39,381 bases of DNA from contig JAUSID010000129.1 in assembly GCA_030648295.1 (NCBI GenBank), forward strand, positions 1 to 39,381, in the 5' to 3' direction. This stretch comes from Opitutaceae bacterium (GTDB lineage Bacteria > Verrucomicrobiota > Verrucomicrobiia > Opitutales > Opitutaceae). Made by a program: the position numbers and the translations under genes. The notes beneath the pieces are model-generated. The model was not told the origin of the DNA and did no database searches. It saw only the letters and a program-made list of their open reading frames with translations. Below, in pieces: positions 25,573-33,756 of this stretch; the first letter of the stretch is position 1, and each line of letters starts with the position of its first letter.

Positions 25573-26470
25573 TCCGTGGGCGGGAGCGGATCAGCTCGCG
25601 ACCGTGGGTGACTGGCTCGCGTTCGCGGAACGGCATTACCAAAAACACCACGTCGCGCTCGGCCAGGTGGCGACCAACGCGCACGACGAGGCGCTCTACC
25701 TGCTGTTGCGGACCCTCGAGCTTCCGCTCGACAGCGATGCGAGCGTGCTCACGCGGAAACTTACGGCTTCGCAGCGTCGCGTGGTCCAGGTGGCATTTCG
25801 CCGGCGGATCATCGATCGCGTGCCGGCGGCTTACCTAACGCGCGAAGCATGGCTGGGGGAGCACCGGTTTCATGTCGATGAACGCGTGATCATCCCACGC
25901 AGCTACTTTCTGGAAATAATTCCGGAGCAGTTGCAGCAATGGCTGCCCGTGGGGATCGACGTCCAGCGCGCGATCGACATTTGTACCGGCTCCGGCTGCC
26001 TCGCGATTCTGCTGGCCCATCATTTTCCCCATGCACAGGTCGATGCGTGCGATCTGTCGGCGGACGCGCTCGAGGTCGCGAAGATCAACGTGCGCGAGCA
26101 TCATCTCTCCCGCCGCGTGCACCTGTTCCGCAGTGACGTCCTCGATTCCGTGCCGGGGTCGCGCTACGACATCATTCTCAGCAACCCGCCTTACGAGCCG
26201 AGTTCGCTGGTCGATCGGCAGGAGCCGGAATTCGCCGCGGAGCCGCGCATGGCCCACGATGGCGGACGCGACGGGCTTGCGATTGTGCGCAAGCTGCTGC
26301 GCCAGGCACCCGGCCGGCTTCACCCGCATGGCATCGTCGCGATCGAAATCGGAGGGCTGCGCCGCGCGATTGACCGTGAATTCGCCGCGCTCGAGCCGCA
26401 CTGGCTGCACACGGCGGACGGCACCGATTGCGTCGTCCTGTTTCAGGCGGCGCGGTTGCAGCGCGCATGA
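25553..26470 (+). CDS. prmB: Ribosomal protein L3 glutamine methyltransferase (PrmB)
   Basis: PrmB methylates a glutamine in ribosomal protein L3. The 305-residue product has the N-terminal helical domain, the hinge VPAAYLTREAWLGEHRFHVDERVIIPRS, the SAM-binding loop AIDICTGSGCLAILLAHHF and the catalytic ILSNPPYEP motif. AYLT with FHVDERVIIPRS is the PrmB rather than PrmC form. After NPPY come AAEPRMAHDGGRDGLAIVRK and the conserved Glu of IEIG. It overlaps the rhomboid-like gene by 20 bases and converges on the rhodanese gene. Confidence 0.93.
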   Translation: MKKRPVDPWAGADQLATVGDWLAFAERHYQKHHVALGQVATNAHDEALYLLLRTLELPLDSDASVLTRKLTASQRRVVQVAFRRRIIDRVPAAYLTREAWLGEHRFHVDERVIIPRSYFLEIIPEQLQQWLPVGIDVQRAIDICTGSGCLAILLAHHFPHAQVDACDLSADALEVAKINVREHHLSRRVHLFRSDVLDSVPGSRYDIILSNPPYEPSSLVDRQEPEFAAEPRMAHDGGRDGLAIVRKLLRQAPGRLHPHGIVAIEIGGLRRAIDREFAALEPHWLHTADGTDCVVLFQAARLQRA

Positions 26471-26485
26471 GCGGCCGGCGGCCGC
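26471..26485. terminator. Hairpin between convergent prmB and rhodanese genes
   Basis: GCGGCC-GGC-GGCCGC forms a 6-bp GC-only stem directly after the prmB stop. A T-rich stretch (TATTTCTTTTTC, about 26494-26505) follows on the plus strand after a 9-base gap and overlaps the end of the rhodanese gene. A terminator for prmB is plausible though spacing to the T-run is long. Confidence 0.45.
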
Positions 26486-26492
26486 GCGCGAC

Positions 26493-26900
26493 CTATTTCT
26501 TTTTCTTCGGCTCGATCTTGCGTGTCGGCAGACCGGCGTCGGTCCAGTCCTTGAGCCCGCCGACGTTGGCGGCCTTCACGCCCTTTTGCGCGAGCGCCTC
26601 GGCGACCGCGCCGGAGCGACGACCCGTTCGACAATAAACCAGCACCTGCTTGTCCGCGTTGCGGGCGAGAAATTCCTTCCATTGCTTCTGGTCGCCGTCG
26701 AAATCGCTTTTGGGCAGCAGTACCGCCGGGGCGGCGACGCCGGTCTCGGCCCACTCGGCCGGCTCGCGGACATCGACGAGCACCGCTTTCTTTTCCGCGA
26801 CCAAGCGCGCGGCTTCCTTGGGCGCAATCTTCGCCACCTCAGCTCCCAACGCAGCGACAGTGGTGACAAGCAGGGCGGCGAAAAGGCAGGTTATTTTCAT
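26493..26900 (-). CDS. Periplasmic rhodanese-domain protein
   Basis: The 135-residue product has a signal peptide (KITCLFAALLVTTVAALGA), then one rhodanese domain: KKAVLVDVREPAEWAETG, a short insertion (PKSDFDGDQKQWKEFLARN), and the active-site loop LVYCRTGRRSGAVAEAL. The catalytic Cys sits in CRTGRRS. It ends with NVGGLKDWTDAGLP and a Lys-rich tail. Such proteins carry sulfane sulfur or bind thiolate-reactive partners. It is encoded 14 bases after the haem-protein gene on the same strand, so both should be made together and act in the periplasm. Confidence 0.92.
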   Translation of the reverse strand: MKITCLFAALLVTTVAALGAEVAKIAPKEAARLVAEKKAVLVDVREPAEWAETGVAAPAVLLPKSDFDGDQKQWKEFLARNADKQVLVYCRTGRRSGAVAEALAQKGVKAANVGGLKDWTDAGLPTRKIEPKKKK

Positions 26901-26914
26901 GACCTGAATGTGTC

Positions 26915-27619
26915 TCAAGCTTTTCGGGCTGGCAATTTTTTCGTCGCAGGCGCGGGTGTCGCGACCGGCTTTGGTTCCATCACCGTCACCCGAATCAGTC
27001 CGCGCCATTCGCCCGCCGCATAGCCGGTGGCCTGGTCGCCCGGATACAGTTTCTGCAGTGCCTCGCGGAGGGCGGCCGACTGCTTCTCCACCGCGCCATG
27101 ACACGCGACGCACTGTGGCAGGACGCCGATCGGCCGGTAAACCCGCCACTCGCGATTGTCGCCTTCGAGATCAATCCGCTGGACGAGCAACTTGGGTGGA
27201 ACGTCGCCGCGGGAAATGTCTCTTTGCACGCGGTCGAGCACGAGCTGTTCCGCCGCATCGGGTGCATTCGCGGGATTCCGCAGCCGCAGGCTCGTGCGTT
27301 TGACCGCGGTGATCCGCGGCATCCCGGCGATGATCTCGCCGGTCAGCGGCAATGCCTTGAGGTGACAAACTCCCACCGCGCCCTCGGCTCCGTCCTTCGC
27401 GACGGCCGAGGTTACCTCCGAAACGAGTGACACGCCGACGCGATTAATTGCGCGCTCACCCATCGCACGGATCTCCGCGACGTCGGGTGAATCAGCATCG
27501 AAGAGCACCGCGGCGACTTTGGTGTCGGCGGTTGATCCCGCCGCAACCTCGGCGGCAGCGGCGGAGGGCGAACTGAGCGCGAACGCCGCGAGTGAAAAAA
27601 GGACGGGTAACGTTTTCAT
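26915..27619 (-). CDS. Exported single-haem protein, Tll0287/DUF3365-like
   Basis: The 234-residue product has a signal peptide (KTLPVLFSLAAFALSSPSAAAA) and the segment GVCHLKALPLTGEI, then SLRLRNPANAPDAAEQLVLDRVQRD, which is characteristic of the DUF3365/Tll0287 PAS-like haem domain. The c-type haem motif CVACHG follows IGVLPQ. The C-terminal GDQATGYAAGEWRGLIRV is also typical. Members are redox or gas-sensing haem proteins outside the cytoplasm. The ATG at 27619 gives a clean signal peptide. It heads a two-gene unit with the rhodanese. Confidence 0.88.
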   Translation of the reverse strand: MKTLPVLFSLAAFALSSPSAAAAEVAAGSTADTKVAAVLFDADSPDVAEIRAMGERAINRVGVSLVSEVTSAVAKDGAEGAVGVCHLKALPLTGEIIAGMPRITAVKRTSLRLRNPANAPDAAEQLVLDRVQRDISRGDVPPKLLVQRIDLEGDNREWRVYRPIGVLPQCVACHGAVEKQSAALREALQKLYPGDQATGYAAGEWRGLIRVTVMEPKPVATPAPATKKLPARKA

Positions 27620-28021
27620 GGGGTGATGAGTTTTTGGGGGGGACGACAAACAAGCCGGCGTGTACTACGATGCCGCCCGCAGCGAACGTTCCTTATCAAG
27701 CGACGTCGTTATCGGTCGCGGCGATCGTGAGGCCGGCGGAATTTCGCATAGCTGTTGTGCCCGGATCAGCCGGCTCCGGGCTCCGGGCCGGCTGCACCAA
27801 TACCATTCACCAAAACTCCCGCGGATTTCCGAGGCGAACTGACAGTCCGGCCCGCAACCGCGAATCAATCCTTCCAGATTCGGCGCCATCGTGGCGGCAG
27901 TCTGGTTTGAGCACCCAGCTCACGCCAGCGTCGGGACGCCGGGCCCGGCATTCGTTAAACCGCCTCACATCGGGTAGTAGATCGGCTCTTGTCTGGCGAA
28001 TGCCTAATGTTCGTCCGCTGA
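27620..28021. other. Intergenic gap, no gene seen
   Basis: This 402-base stretch lies between the haem-protein start and the 3' end of the ligase gene, both on the minus strand. It should hold the promoter of the haem-protein/rhodanese pair. Reading both strands, I find only ORFs of poor composition without homology. The short run GGCTCCGGGCTCCGGGCC (about 27772-27789) is a small direct repeat. Confidence 0.6.
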
Positions 28022-28051
28022 ATTCGCGTTCATTCGCGTTCATTCGCGGTT
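28022..28051. repeat. ATTCGCGTTC-type repeat overlapping the ligA stop
   Basis: Three 10-base units, ATTCGCGTTC, ATTCGCGTTC and ATTCGCGGTT, lie end to end. On the minus strand they read AACCGCGAAT then GAACGCGAAT twice, and supply the last ligase codons (ANERE) and its TGA stop. The same element occurs as an inverted pair at 35803-35933. The ligase C-terminus therefore appears to have been shaped by the repeat. Confidence 0.85.
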
Positions 28052-30234
28052 GCACCGGCTTGGTTCGGTTTTTTCTCGGAATTTGCGGTCAACTCCGACG
28101 GCTCGTCCAAAATCCGCCGCAGTTCGAGCTCGTCAATCACGGAAACTCCGAGCGCCCGTGCCTGCTCGAGTTTCGCGCCGGGCTCGGCCCCGGCCACGAC
28201 GTAATTTGTCGCGCGGGTGACGGTACCGGCGACTTTCCCGCCGGCGGCTTCGATTTTCGCCGTCGCCTGCGTCCGCGTCAGACTCGGCAACGTGCCTGTG
28301 AGCACGAATGTCCTGCCCGCCAACATCGCGCTGCTGCCGGTGGCCGTCGTCACCGTGGGACGCACTCCCTCGGCGGCGAGACGTGCCAGCATGGTTCGAT
28401 TGCGTGATTCGGAAAGATACGCAGCCACGGCTGCATCCGACGGTTCGGCGCGCGAGATCGACATCCTGTGTGTCGATGCCTGCGCTGCGGCCAGCGCTTC
28501 CAGACTGCCGTATTTAACCGCGAGTTCGCGAGCGCTGGCGGGACCAATCTGCGGAATTCCCAATCCAAGAATGAAACGCCACAACTCCGCGCGTTTGCTC
28601 GCCTCGATCGATTTGATCAACTGCTCGATCGACTTGTCACCGGCCCGGGCGGCAGCGCCCACGATATCGTCGCGGCGCAATCGGTACAGATCCGGCAGAT
28701 CTTTCACCAAACCGACCGACACCAGCGCATCGACCATCGAGGGGCCGAGCCCCCTGATGTCGAGGCAGCCCTTCGAGGCGAAATGCTCGATCCGCCGTCG
28801 CAGCTGGGCCGGGCAATCGCCATTGCCGCAGCGGACTGCGACCTCGGCGTCATTTCGCACCAGCGGGTGACTGCAGTCCGGACAGTCGCGCGGAAAGGCA
28901 TAGGGTGGCGCCCCGGCTGGCCGGCGGCTGCGGTTCACGCCGATGATCGCCGGGATGATTTCGCCCGCTTTCTCGACGTAAACGAAATCGCCGACGCGAA
29001 TGTCCTTGCGTGCGATCTCATCGGCGTTGTGCAGCGTCGCGCGTGAAACCGTGGTGCCGCCGAGTTCGACCGGCGCCAACTCGGCCACGGGCGTGACGAC
29101 CCCGGTGCGGCCGGTCTGAAGCGTGATCGCGAGCAGCCGCGTCTCCACTCGTTCAGTCGCAAATTTATACGCCACTGCCCAACGCGGCGCGGTTTCGCTC
29201 GCACCGGCCTCGCGTTGCAGGCCCAGCGAATCGAGCTTCGCCACCGCGCCATCGGTCGGAAATTGGTAGCCCGCGCGTGCGCGCGCCATGTCGTCGATCG
29301 TGGCGAGCAGTTCGTTTGCGCCGCGTGCGCGCCAGACTTGCGAGATGGCGGGCAGACCCCAGGCCGCGAATCGCTGCTGCAATTCTTGGTGGGTCGGTGG
29401 CAGCGCGCTTCCCGGCTCGCACGCGCCCACGCCGAAGAACACGATTTGCAGTCCGCGCCGCCGGACGTCGCCGCTGTTGCGCTGACGGATCGTCCCGGCC
29501 GCGAGATTCCGGGGATTGGAAAAAACGCGTTCGCCCGCCGCTCGCTGTTCGGCATTCACGCGCTCGAATGCCATGAAGGGTACGTAGATTTCTCCGCGCA
29601 CCTCGATCATTTCGGGCACCGGAATCAAATCACCGTTCGGCGCCCGCGCGTTGAGCGTGTGAGGCAGTCCGGTGATTTGCCGTACGTTCGCCGTGATGTC
29701 TTCGCCCTCGATTCCGTTGCCGCGCGTCACGGCCCGAACGAGCCGTCCCTGCTCGTACGTGATGCTCACCGCCAACCCGTCGAATTTCGGCTCGACGACA
29801 TAGGTCAGGTTGTCGCACGCGAGGTGCTTCATCAATCGCGTGTGAAAGGCCCGCAACTCCACGTCGGTGTACGCTTTCTCGAGCGACATCATCGGCTCGC
29901 GATGCCGATGGGTTTGAAACCGGCCCGTTCGGTCGTCGCCGATTTGCGCCAGTGGCGGCGCCGCCTTCGCGGCCTCCGGGTGCCGTGCCTCCAGCTCTGC
30001 GAGCTGCCGCTTCAATTCATCGTAATCGCCATCGCTGATCTCCGGTGCCGCCTGCACGAAATACAACGCGTCATGACGGCCAATCTCGCGGCGCAACTCG
30101 GCAATGGTCTCGCGTGCCGGCGCGATCGATGCCGAAGTGGAGGAGTCCGGACTCGCGGACACGAGCAGGAGGGTCGCGATGAGCAAGAACGGCGCGGCGA
30201 GCCGCCGGGGACAAAGCCAGGTTGAGCGCTTCAT
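28030..30234 (-). CDS. ligA: NAD-dependent DNA ligase with N-terminal export signal
   Basis: All LigA parts are present over 734 residues. They are domain Ia (IAELRREIGRHDALYFVQ, about 43-62), the adenylation Lys150 in VEPKFDGLAV, VTRGNGIEGEDIT, EVRGEIYVP, FSNPRNLAAGTIRQ, the OB fold, a four-Cys zinc finger (CPDC and CGNGDC), helix-hairpin-helix repeats and a C-terminal BRCT domain (GRTFVLTGTLPSLTRTQA). About 40 extra residues precede domain Ia: a basic start (MKRSTWLCPRR), a 16-residue hydrophobic core (LAAPFLLIATLLLVSA) and a polar region, as in a signal peptide. No ATG or GTG lies between this and domain Ia. It may be a second, periplasmic or membrane-tied ligase. Confidence 0.93.
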   Translation of the reverse strand: MKRSTWLCPRRLAAPFLLIATLLLVSASPDSSTSASIAPARETIAELRREIGRHDALYFVQAAPEISDGDYDELKRQLAELEARHPEAAKAAPPLAQIGDDRTGRFQTHRHREPMMSLEKAYTDVELRAFHTRLMKHLACDNLTYVVEPKFDGLAVSITYEQGRLVRAVTRGNGIEGEDITANVRQITGLPHTLNARAPNGDLIPVPEMIEVRGEIYVPFMAFERVNAEQRAAGERVFSNPRNLAAGTIRQRNSGDVRRRGLQIVFFGVGACEPGSALPPTHQELQQRFAAWGLPAISQVWRARGANELLATIDDMARARAGYQFPTDGAVAKLDSLGLQREAGASETAPRWAVAYKFATERVETRLLAITLQTGRTGVVTPVAELAPVELGGTTVSRATLHNADEIARKDIRVGDFVYVEKAGEIIPAIIGVNRSRRPAGAPPYAFPRDCPDCSHPLVRNDAEVAVRCGNGDCPAQLRRRIEHFASKGCLDIRGLGPSMVDALVSVGLVKDLPDLYRLRRDDIVGAAARAGDKSIEQLIKSIEASKRAELWRFILGLGIPQIGPASARELAVKYGSLEALAAAQASTHRMSISRAEPSDAAVAAYLSESRNRTMLARLAAEGVRPTVTTATGSSAMLAGRTFVLTGTLPSLTRTQATAKIEAAGGKVAGTVTRATNYVVAGAEPGAKLEQARALGVSVIDELELRRILDEPSELTANSEKKPNQAGATANERE

Positions 30235-30381
30235 GGAAAACACGGGGTGGAGAGTGCCGATCGAACGAAACGCTCGGCCCGTGAGTCCGCCTTCGTCCAG
30301 TGTCGCGAATGCTCAATTCGCAGTATGGGCTAGAAATCGCGGCGGTTCGGGTTCATGCCGGCCGCGATCGTTTCACCCAAC

Positions 30382-31503
30382 ATGCGCCACCCCCTTCGCG
30401 ATTTTTCCATCCTGCTCCTGGTTTCATGCCTCGCCGCTTTCGCCGGCGCAGCCGAACGCCGCCCCGCGCCGCCCGCCGAAACGCGACCGGCGTACGAAGA
30501 GATTCTCAAGATCGATGTGCACTCGCACGTCTTCGAGGATCTGCCGCAGCTCAATGCATTGATGCGCTCCGTCAACGTCCGGACGGTGAACGTCTGCAAC
30601 AATGGCACCGACGGGCATCTCGAACAGATGCACCAGATCGCGCTGGAGCAGTATCGCAGGCACCCCGACTTGTATCCCTTCGAGGCCACGTTCGATCTGC
30701 TTCGTCGCGACGAGCCGGCTTACATCCATGAAGTCACCTCGTTTCTCGACCGCATGTTCCAGCAGGGTGCCGTCGGGGTGAAAATCTGGAAGGAGGTGGG
30801 CATCGATATCAAGAACCGCGCCGGCAAGTTCATCCTGCCGGACGATCCACTTTTCGATCCGATCTACGCGCACATCGCCAAACGCGGTAAAATACTCCAC
30901 GCCCATCTCGCCGAGCCCATCGATGCCTGGCGGCCGCTCGACCCGAACAGCCCTCACTACCATTACTACTCCACCAATCCGGAGTGGCACTTGTACGGCA
31001 AACCCCAATACCCGAGCCACGAGGCCATCATCGCCGCCCGCGACCGCATCATGGAAAAGCATCCGACGCTCGTTGTGCTCGGGGCCCACCTCGGCAGCCT
31101 CGAGCACGATCTCGACGGGATCGTCGAACGGCTCAAGCGGTATCCGAACTTCAACATCGAGGTGGCCGCGCGCACCCGCAACCTGACGCGACACCCGAGC
31201 GAAAAGGTCCGCGCCCTCTTCCTCGAGTATCCGGACCGGATCCTCTACGGCGTCGATGCGAGCTGGAAGCCGTTCCTCGGCCGTCCCGCGTCCGAAACAG
31301 CCCGGCAGGCTCACCTCAAGCGGCTGGAGCTGCAATACCGCGCGGACTTCGATTACTATGCGGGCGAGGGCGAGGTGACCTATAGCGGACGGAAAGTGCA
31401 GGCTCTCAATCTGCCCCGCCCCGTGCTGGAGAAATTTTACCACGCCAACGCCGAGCGGCTGTTCAGGCTGCCGGCGGCGTGGTCGGCAAAGCCGGGAGGC
31501 TGA
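30382..31503 (+). CDS. Exported amidohydrolase-2-type hydrolase
   Basis: The 373-residue product has a signal peptide (DFSILLLVSCLAAFAGAA) and a TIM-barrel metal-hydrolase core. The first metal motif is KIDVHSHVFED, followed by GVKIWKEVGIDIK (a possible bridging Lys), ILHAHLAEP, VVLGAHLGS and ILYGVDASWKPFL with the catalytic Asp. The order matches the amidohydrolase_2 family, which includes decarboxylases and lactonases. It has a large insertion around PHYHYYSTNPEWHLYGKPQ. It is divergent from ligA with a 147-base gap. The ATG at 30382 gives the cleanest signal peptide. Substrate unknown. Confidence 0.85.
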   Translation: MRHPLRDFSILLLVSCLAAFAGAAERRPAPPAETRPAYEEILKIDVHSHVFEDLPQLNALMRSVNVRTVNVCNNGTDGHLEQMHQIALEQYRRHPDLYPFEATFDLLRRDEPAYIHEVTSFLDRMFQQGAVGVKIWKEVGIDIKNRAGKFILPDDPLFDPIYAHIAKRGKILHAHLAEPIDAWRPLDPNSPHYHYYSTNPEWHLYGKPQYPSHEAIIAARDRIMEKHPTLVVLGAHLGSLEHDLDGIVERLKRYPNFNIEVAARTRNLTRHPSEKVRALFLEYPDRILYGVDASWKPFLGRPASETARQAHLKRLELQYRADFDYYAGEGEVTYSGRKVQALNLPRPVLEKFYHANAERLFRLPAAWSAKPGG

Positions 31504-31524
31504 TCGGCCGCCGTGCCGGTGTAA

Positions 31525-32790
31525 TCAGCTTCTCATTACGCCGAGAAGTTCACGCACACAGACCAGCCCGAAGGCCAGCAGGCACACGATCAGCGCCGCG
31601 TTGCCCGGGCTGCGGTTTGCGAGTCCTCCCATCCAATCGCGACGATTATTCAGATACAGCAGCGTGCCGGCGAGGAACGGCATGAAGAACGCGCCGGCGA
31701 TGGAAAACATGACCACCACCGCCACGGGCTGCCTGAACCACAGCAGCCCGAGTGGCGGTCCCGCGAGGTAGGCGAGCGCCAGCATGAAGACGCGATGCTC
31801 GCGGACTGGCGTGGCTGCGGCATCCTGCCGCAGATCCCGGTCCGGAACCGCGACACGTCCTGCGCCCCGCCACGCCGTGACGAGATCGACGTAGACCTGC
31901 GGCACGCCCTGCCACACGCCGAGCATCGCCGTGAACACGGTGCACCAGAACCCCACGATGAAAATCCAGTGAGCCGCCGGGCCGGCCACGGTTTCGAGCC
32001 GCGCAGCGATGTCGAGCGCGATGCGAGCCCCGGGCGCGCCTTTCGCCTCCACCCCCGCCGCAATCACGATGAGCGCGATGCCAAAAAAACCGGTGAACAC
32101 GTACGCCAGCCCCAAATCGCCGCGCACGGTCGGCAGTTTGTCCGCTCCGCGCCAACCGGCGGCCCTCATCCAGTACCCGTAGCAAATCACCGTCAGGCTG
32201 CCGCCGATTCCGCCCAGCAGCGCGAGCACCTGAGCGCCACCGCCGGCGGCGGGAATGCGCGGGACGAAGAGCCCGCGGAAAATCGGCCCGATGTCCCTCG
32301 TGGCCACGAGCGCGCAGCCGAGCACGCAGGTCGCCATGATGCCCACCAGCACCTTCATGAGTTGCTGAAACTGCGAGTAACGATTCGTCGCCACCAGCAC
32401 CGCCGCCAGCGCGGCATGAATCGCGCCCCACACCGGAACTGAGAGCTGGGGGAAAAGGCTGGCCCCGGCCAGCCCGCAGGCGCTGCTGAGTGAAGCGCCG
32501 ACCAGAAAAGTCCAGAGCAGCAGATAACCCGCAAAGTAAACCGCGACCCAGCGCGGCAGCCGCGTGACCCACGCGTGCACGACCGTCTCGCCGGTGGCGA
32601 GTTGCCAGCGCGCCAGCGCTTCGGTGACGACGAACTTCAGCGCGACGGTGAAGACAACGGCCCACAGCAGGGTCGTGCCAAACGAAATGCCCGTGACCGA
32701 CGCGACGACAACATCACCGGCGCCGATGCCGGCGGCGGCGAGCACCAGCCCGGGACCAAGCGATCGCAGGCGCTCTCGGAGGGAAGGCAT
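31525..32790 (-). CDS. Nramp-family metal-ion transporter, non-canonical binding motifs
   Basis: The 421-residue product has about eleven membrane helices and the Nramp opening SLGPGLVLAAAGIGAGDVVV. Canonical members have DPGN in helix 1 and MPH in helix 6 to bind Mn or Fe. Here helix 1 reads GAGD, and the helix 6 region reads LTVICYGYWMRAAGW, so neither motif is present. GDVVVASVTGISFG and KFVVTEALARWQLATGET fit a branch of the family I associate with Planctomycetes and Verrucomicrobia. The transported ion is uncertain; Mg or a non-metal substrate are possible. It converges on the amidohydrolase gene. Confidence 0.85.
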   Translation of the reverse strand: MPSLRERLRSLGPGLVLAAAGIGAGDVVVASVTGISFGTTLLWAVVFTVALKFVVTEALARWQLATGETVVHAWVTRLPRWVAVYFAGYLLLWTFLVGASLSSACGLAGASLFPQLSVPVWGAIHAALAAVLVATNRYSQFQQLMKVLVGIMATCVLGCALVATRDIGPIFRGLFVPRIPAAGGGAQVLALLGGIGGSLTVICYGYWMRAAGWRGADKLPTVRGDLGLAYVFTGFFGIALIVIAAGVEAKGAPGARIALDIAARLETVAGPAAHWIFIVGFWCTVFTAMLGVWQGVPQVYVDLVTAWRGAGRVAVPDRDLRQDAAATPVREHRVFMLALAYLAGPPLGLLWFRQPVAVVVMFSIAGAFFMPFLAGTLLYLNNRRDWMGGLANRSPGNAALIVCLLAFGLVCVRELLGVMRS

Positions 32791-32839
32791 GGCGTGTACG
32801 TGCCAGCGAGGCGCAGCCTCATCGCGTCAGCAAACAGAA

Positions 32840-33609
32840 TAGGAGGAAACCAACGAAAGAAGGATGAAACCTGTTATCGATACCCAGTGGGTAAATCACA
32901 CCCACCTGAGAAAGGTTGGCAGCCACTCGGAAGCGAACATTGCGTAGCGTTCCCGCAAGGGGCGCACGAAGCGTATGGAGCGAGTGCTGAAGCCGTGTCA
33001 TTGAATCCCGAAATAGCCATCATCGCCGTGGTCTTCCTGTTTGAGGCAGGGGGGACGAAATCCACCATGCACACAGTAAGTCGCCATCCTCGTGAGGCGC
33101 AGGCCAAGTGCGTGGGGACTGACCGGGGTCCGAGAGCAGGGCAAAGGCATATGGGGGTATCCTGGAAAGCTGAGAGAGCCGTCCCGCGCTCTCGTGACAC
33201 CACCGGATATGGACGACACCGGTTCAACAACGTCCTGGCGCCCCGGACGGGATTCCCGCGTTCGGGGATGAGCGAAGACTGGGAAGTCATGAGAGCACCC
33301 GCCGACGAGGAAATCCGAAGGCGGCGGGGATGCGAGGGCGGCAGTCGTAGTGGTCTCATAGTAGCGACGGAAAGTCGGGTAACCAATCGGAGGGAGCCGG
33401 CGAGTAGCGAAGGGGACCACCGGGGAGAAGGAGAGACCTCGGTTCACGCACGGCGGGGAGTTTCTGCCCCGGTTTTGTGTTCTTGTGGCCGGGGTATCAC
33501 GCCTCCGAGAGCGAATCCTACTCCTCGAAGAACCGGATGCCTTAATTGGGCTCGTCCGGGTCTGTGGGGGACTCGGCGGGCGACCGCCGGGTCTACCCGG
33601 CGGCCCGAC
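32840..33609 (+). mobile_element. Group II intron remnant without reverse-transcriptase ORF
   Basis: This stretch has no plausible coding frame but reads like bacterial group II intron RNA. Its 5' part includes phrases typical of the region before an intron ORF, such as CATAGTAGCGACGGAAAGTCG (split around 33358-33378) and GAGTAGCGAAGGGGACC (about 33402-33418). The 3' end has domain V and VI hairpins (33530-33609). The domain IV place, where the intron-encoded protein would sit, has less than 100 bases and no RT motifs. The 5' boundary is a guess; GTGCG at about 33109 is an alternative start. It separates the Nramp and YtcJ-like genes. Confidence 0.65.
33530..33609 (+). ncRNA. Group II intron domain V and VI hairpins
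   Basis: Bases 33530-33562 align without gaps to a common bacterial domain V. The lower stem is GAACCGGA with TCCGGGTC, the bulge TG/CG, and the upper stem GCCT with GGGC around TAATT. The upper stem differs from the usual GCGG/CCGC but still pairs. The catalytic triad position reads AAC instead of AGC and makes one A-G mismatch, suggesting loss of activity. Domain VI follows: GACTCGGCGG pairs with CCGCCGGGTC around a GCGA loop, then an unpaired A (33595) as the likely branch point. Confidence 0.7.
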
Positions 33610-33622
33610 ACAATCCCCGGTT

Positions 33623-33708
33623 TGTCATTCTGAGGCTGGGCGAAGAATCCAGCACGATGCTCGCAGCCGGACGCGCCACTGGATTCTTCGGCGGCCCTCA
33701 GAATGACA
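33623..33708. repeat. MITE-like 86-bp inverted-repeat element
   Basis: The outer arms TGTCATTCTGAGG (33623-33635) and CCTCAGAATGACA (33696-33708) are perfect 13-base complements. The inner arms CGAAGAATCCAG (33641-33652) and CTGGATTCTTCG (33679-33690) add 12 more pairs, leaving a 26-base loop. GTCATTCTGAG...GAAGAATC elements are known from many bacterial genomes as dispersed extragenic repeats. It starts 14 bases after the intron end. Confidence 0.85.
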
Positions 33709-33756
33709 GTTTTGGAATTTTCGAAAACTTGGCCTGTTCACAACGAGTTTGGAAAT

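Noticed and set aside
27592-28407. 271-residue plus-strand ORF across the gap and the ligA 3' end
   Set aside because: Half is antisense to ligA, and the other half has no recognisable feature.
32874-33447. Overlapping minus-strand ORFs of 149 and 170 residues
   Set aside because: They are antisense to the intron RNA; such frames are known annotation artefacts of group II introns.
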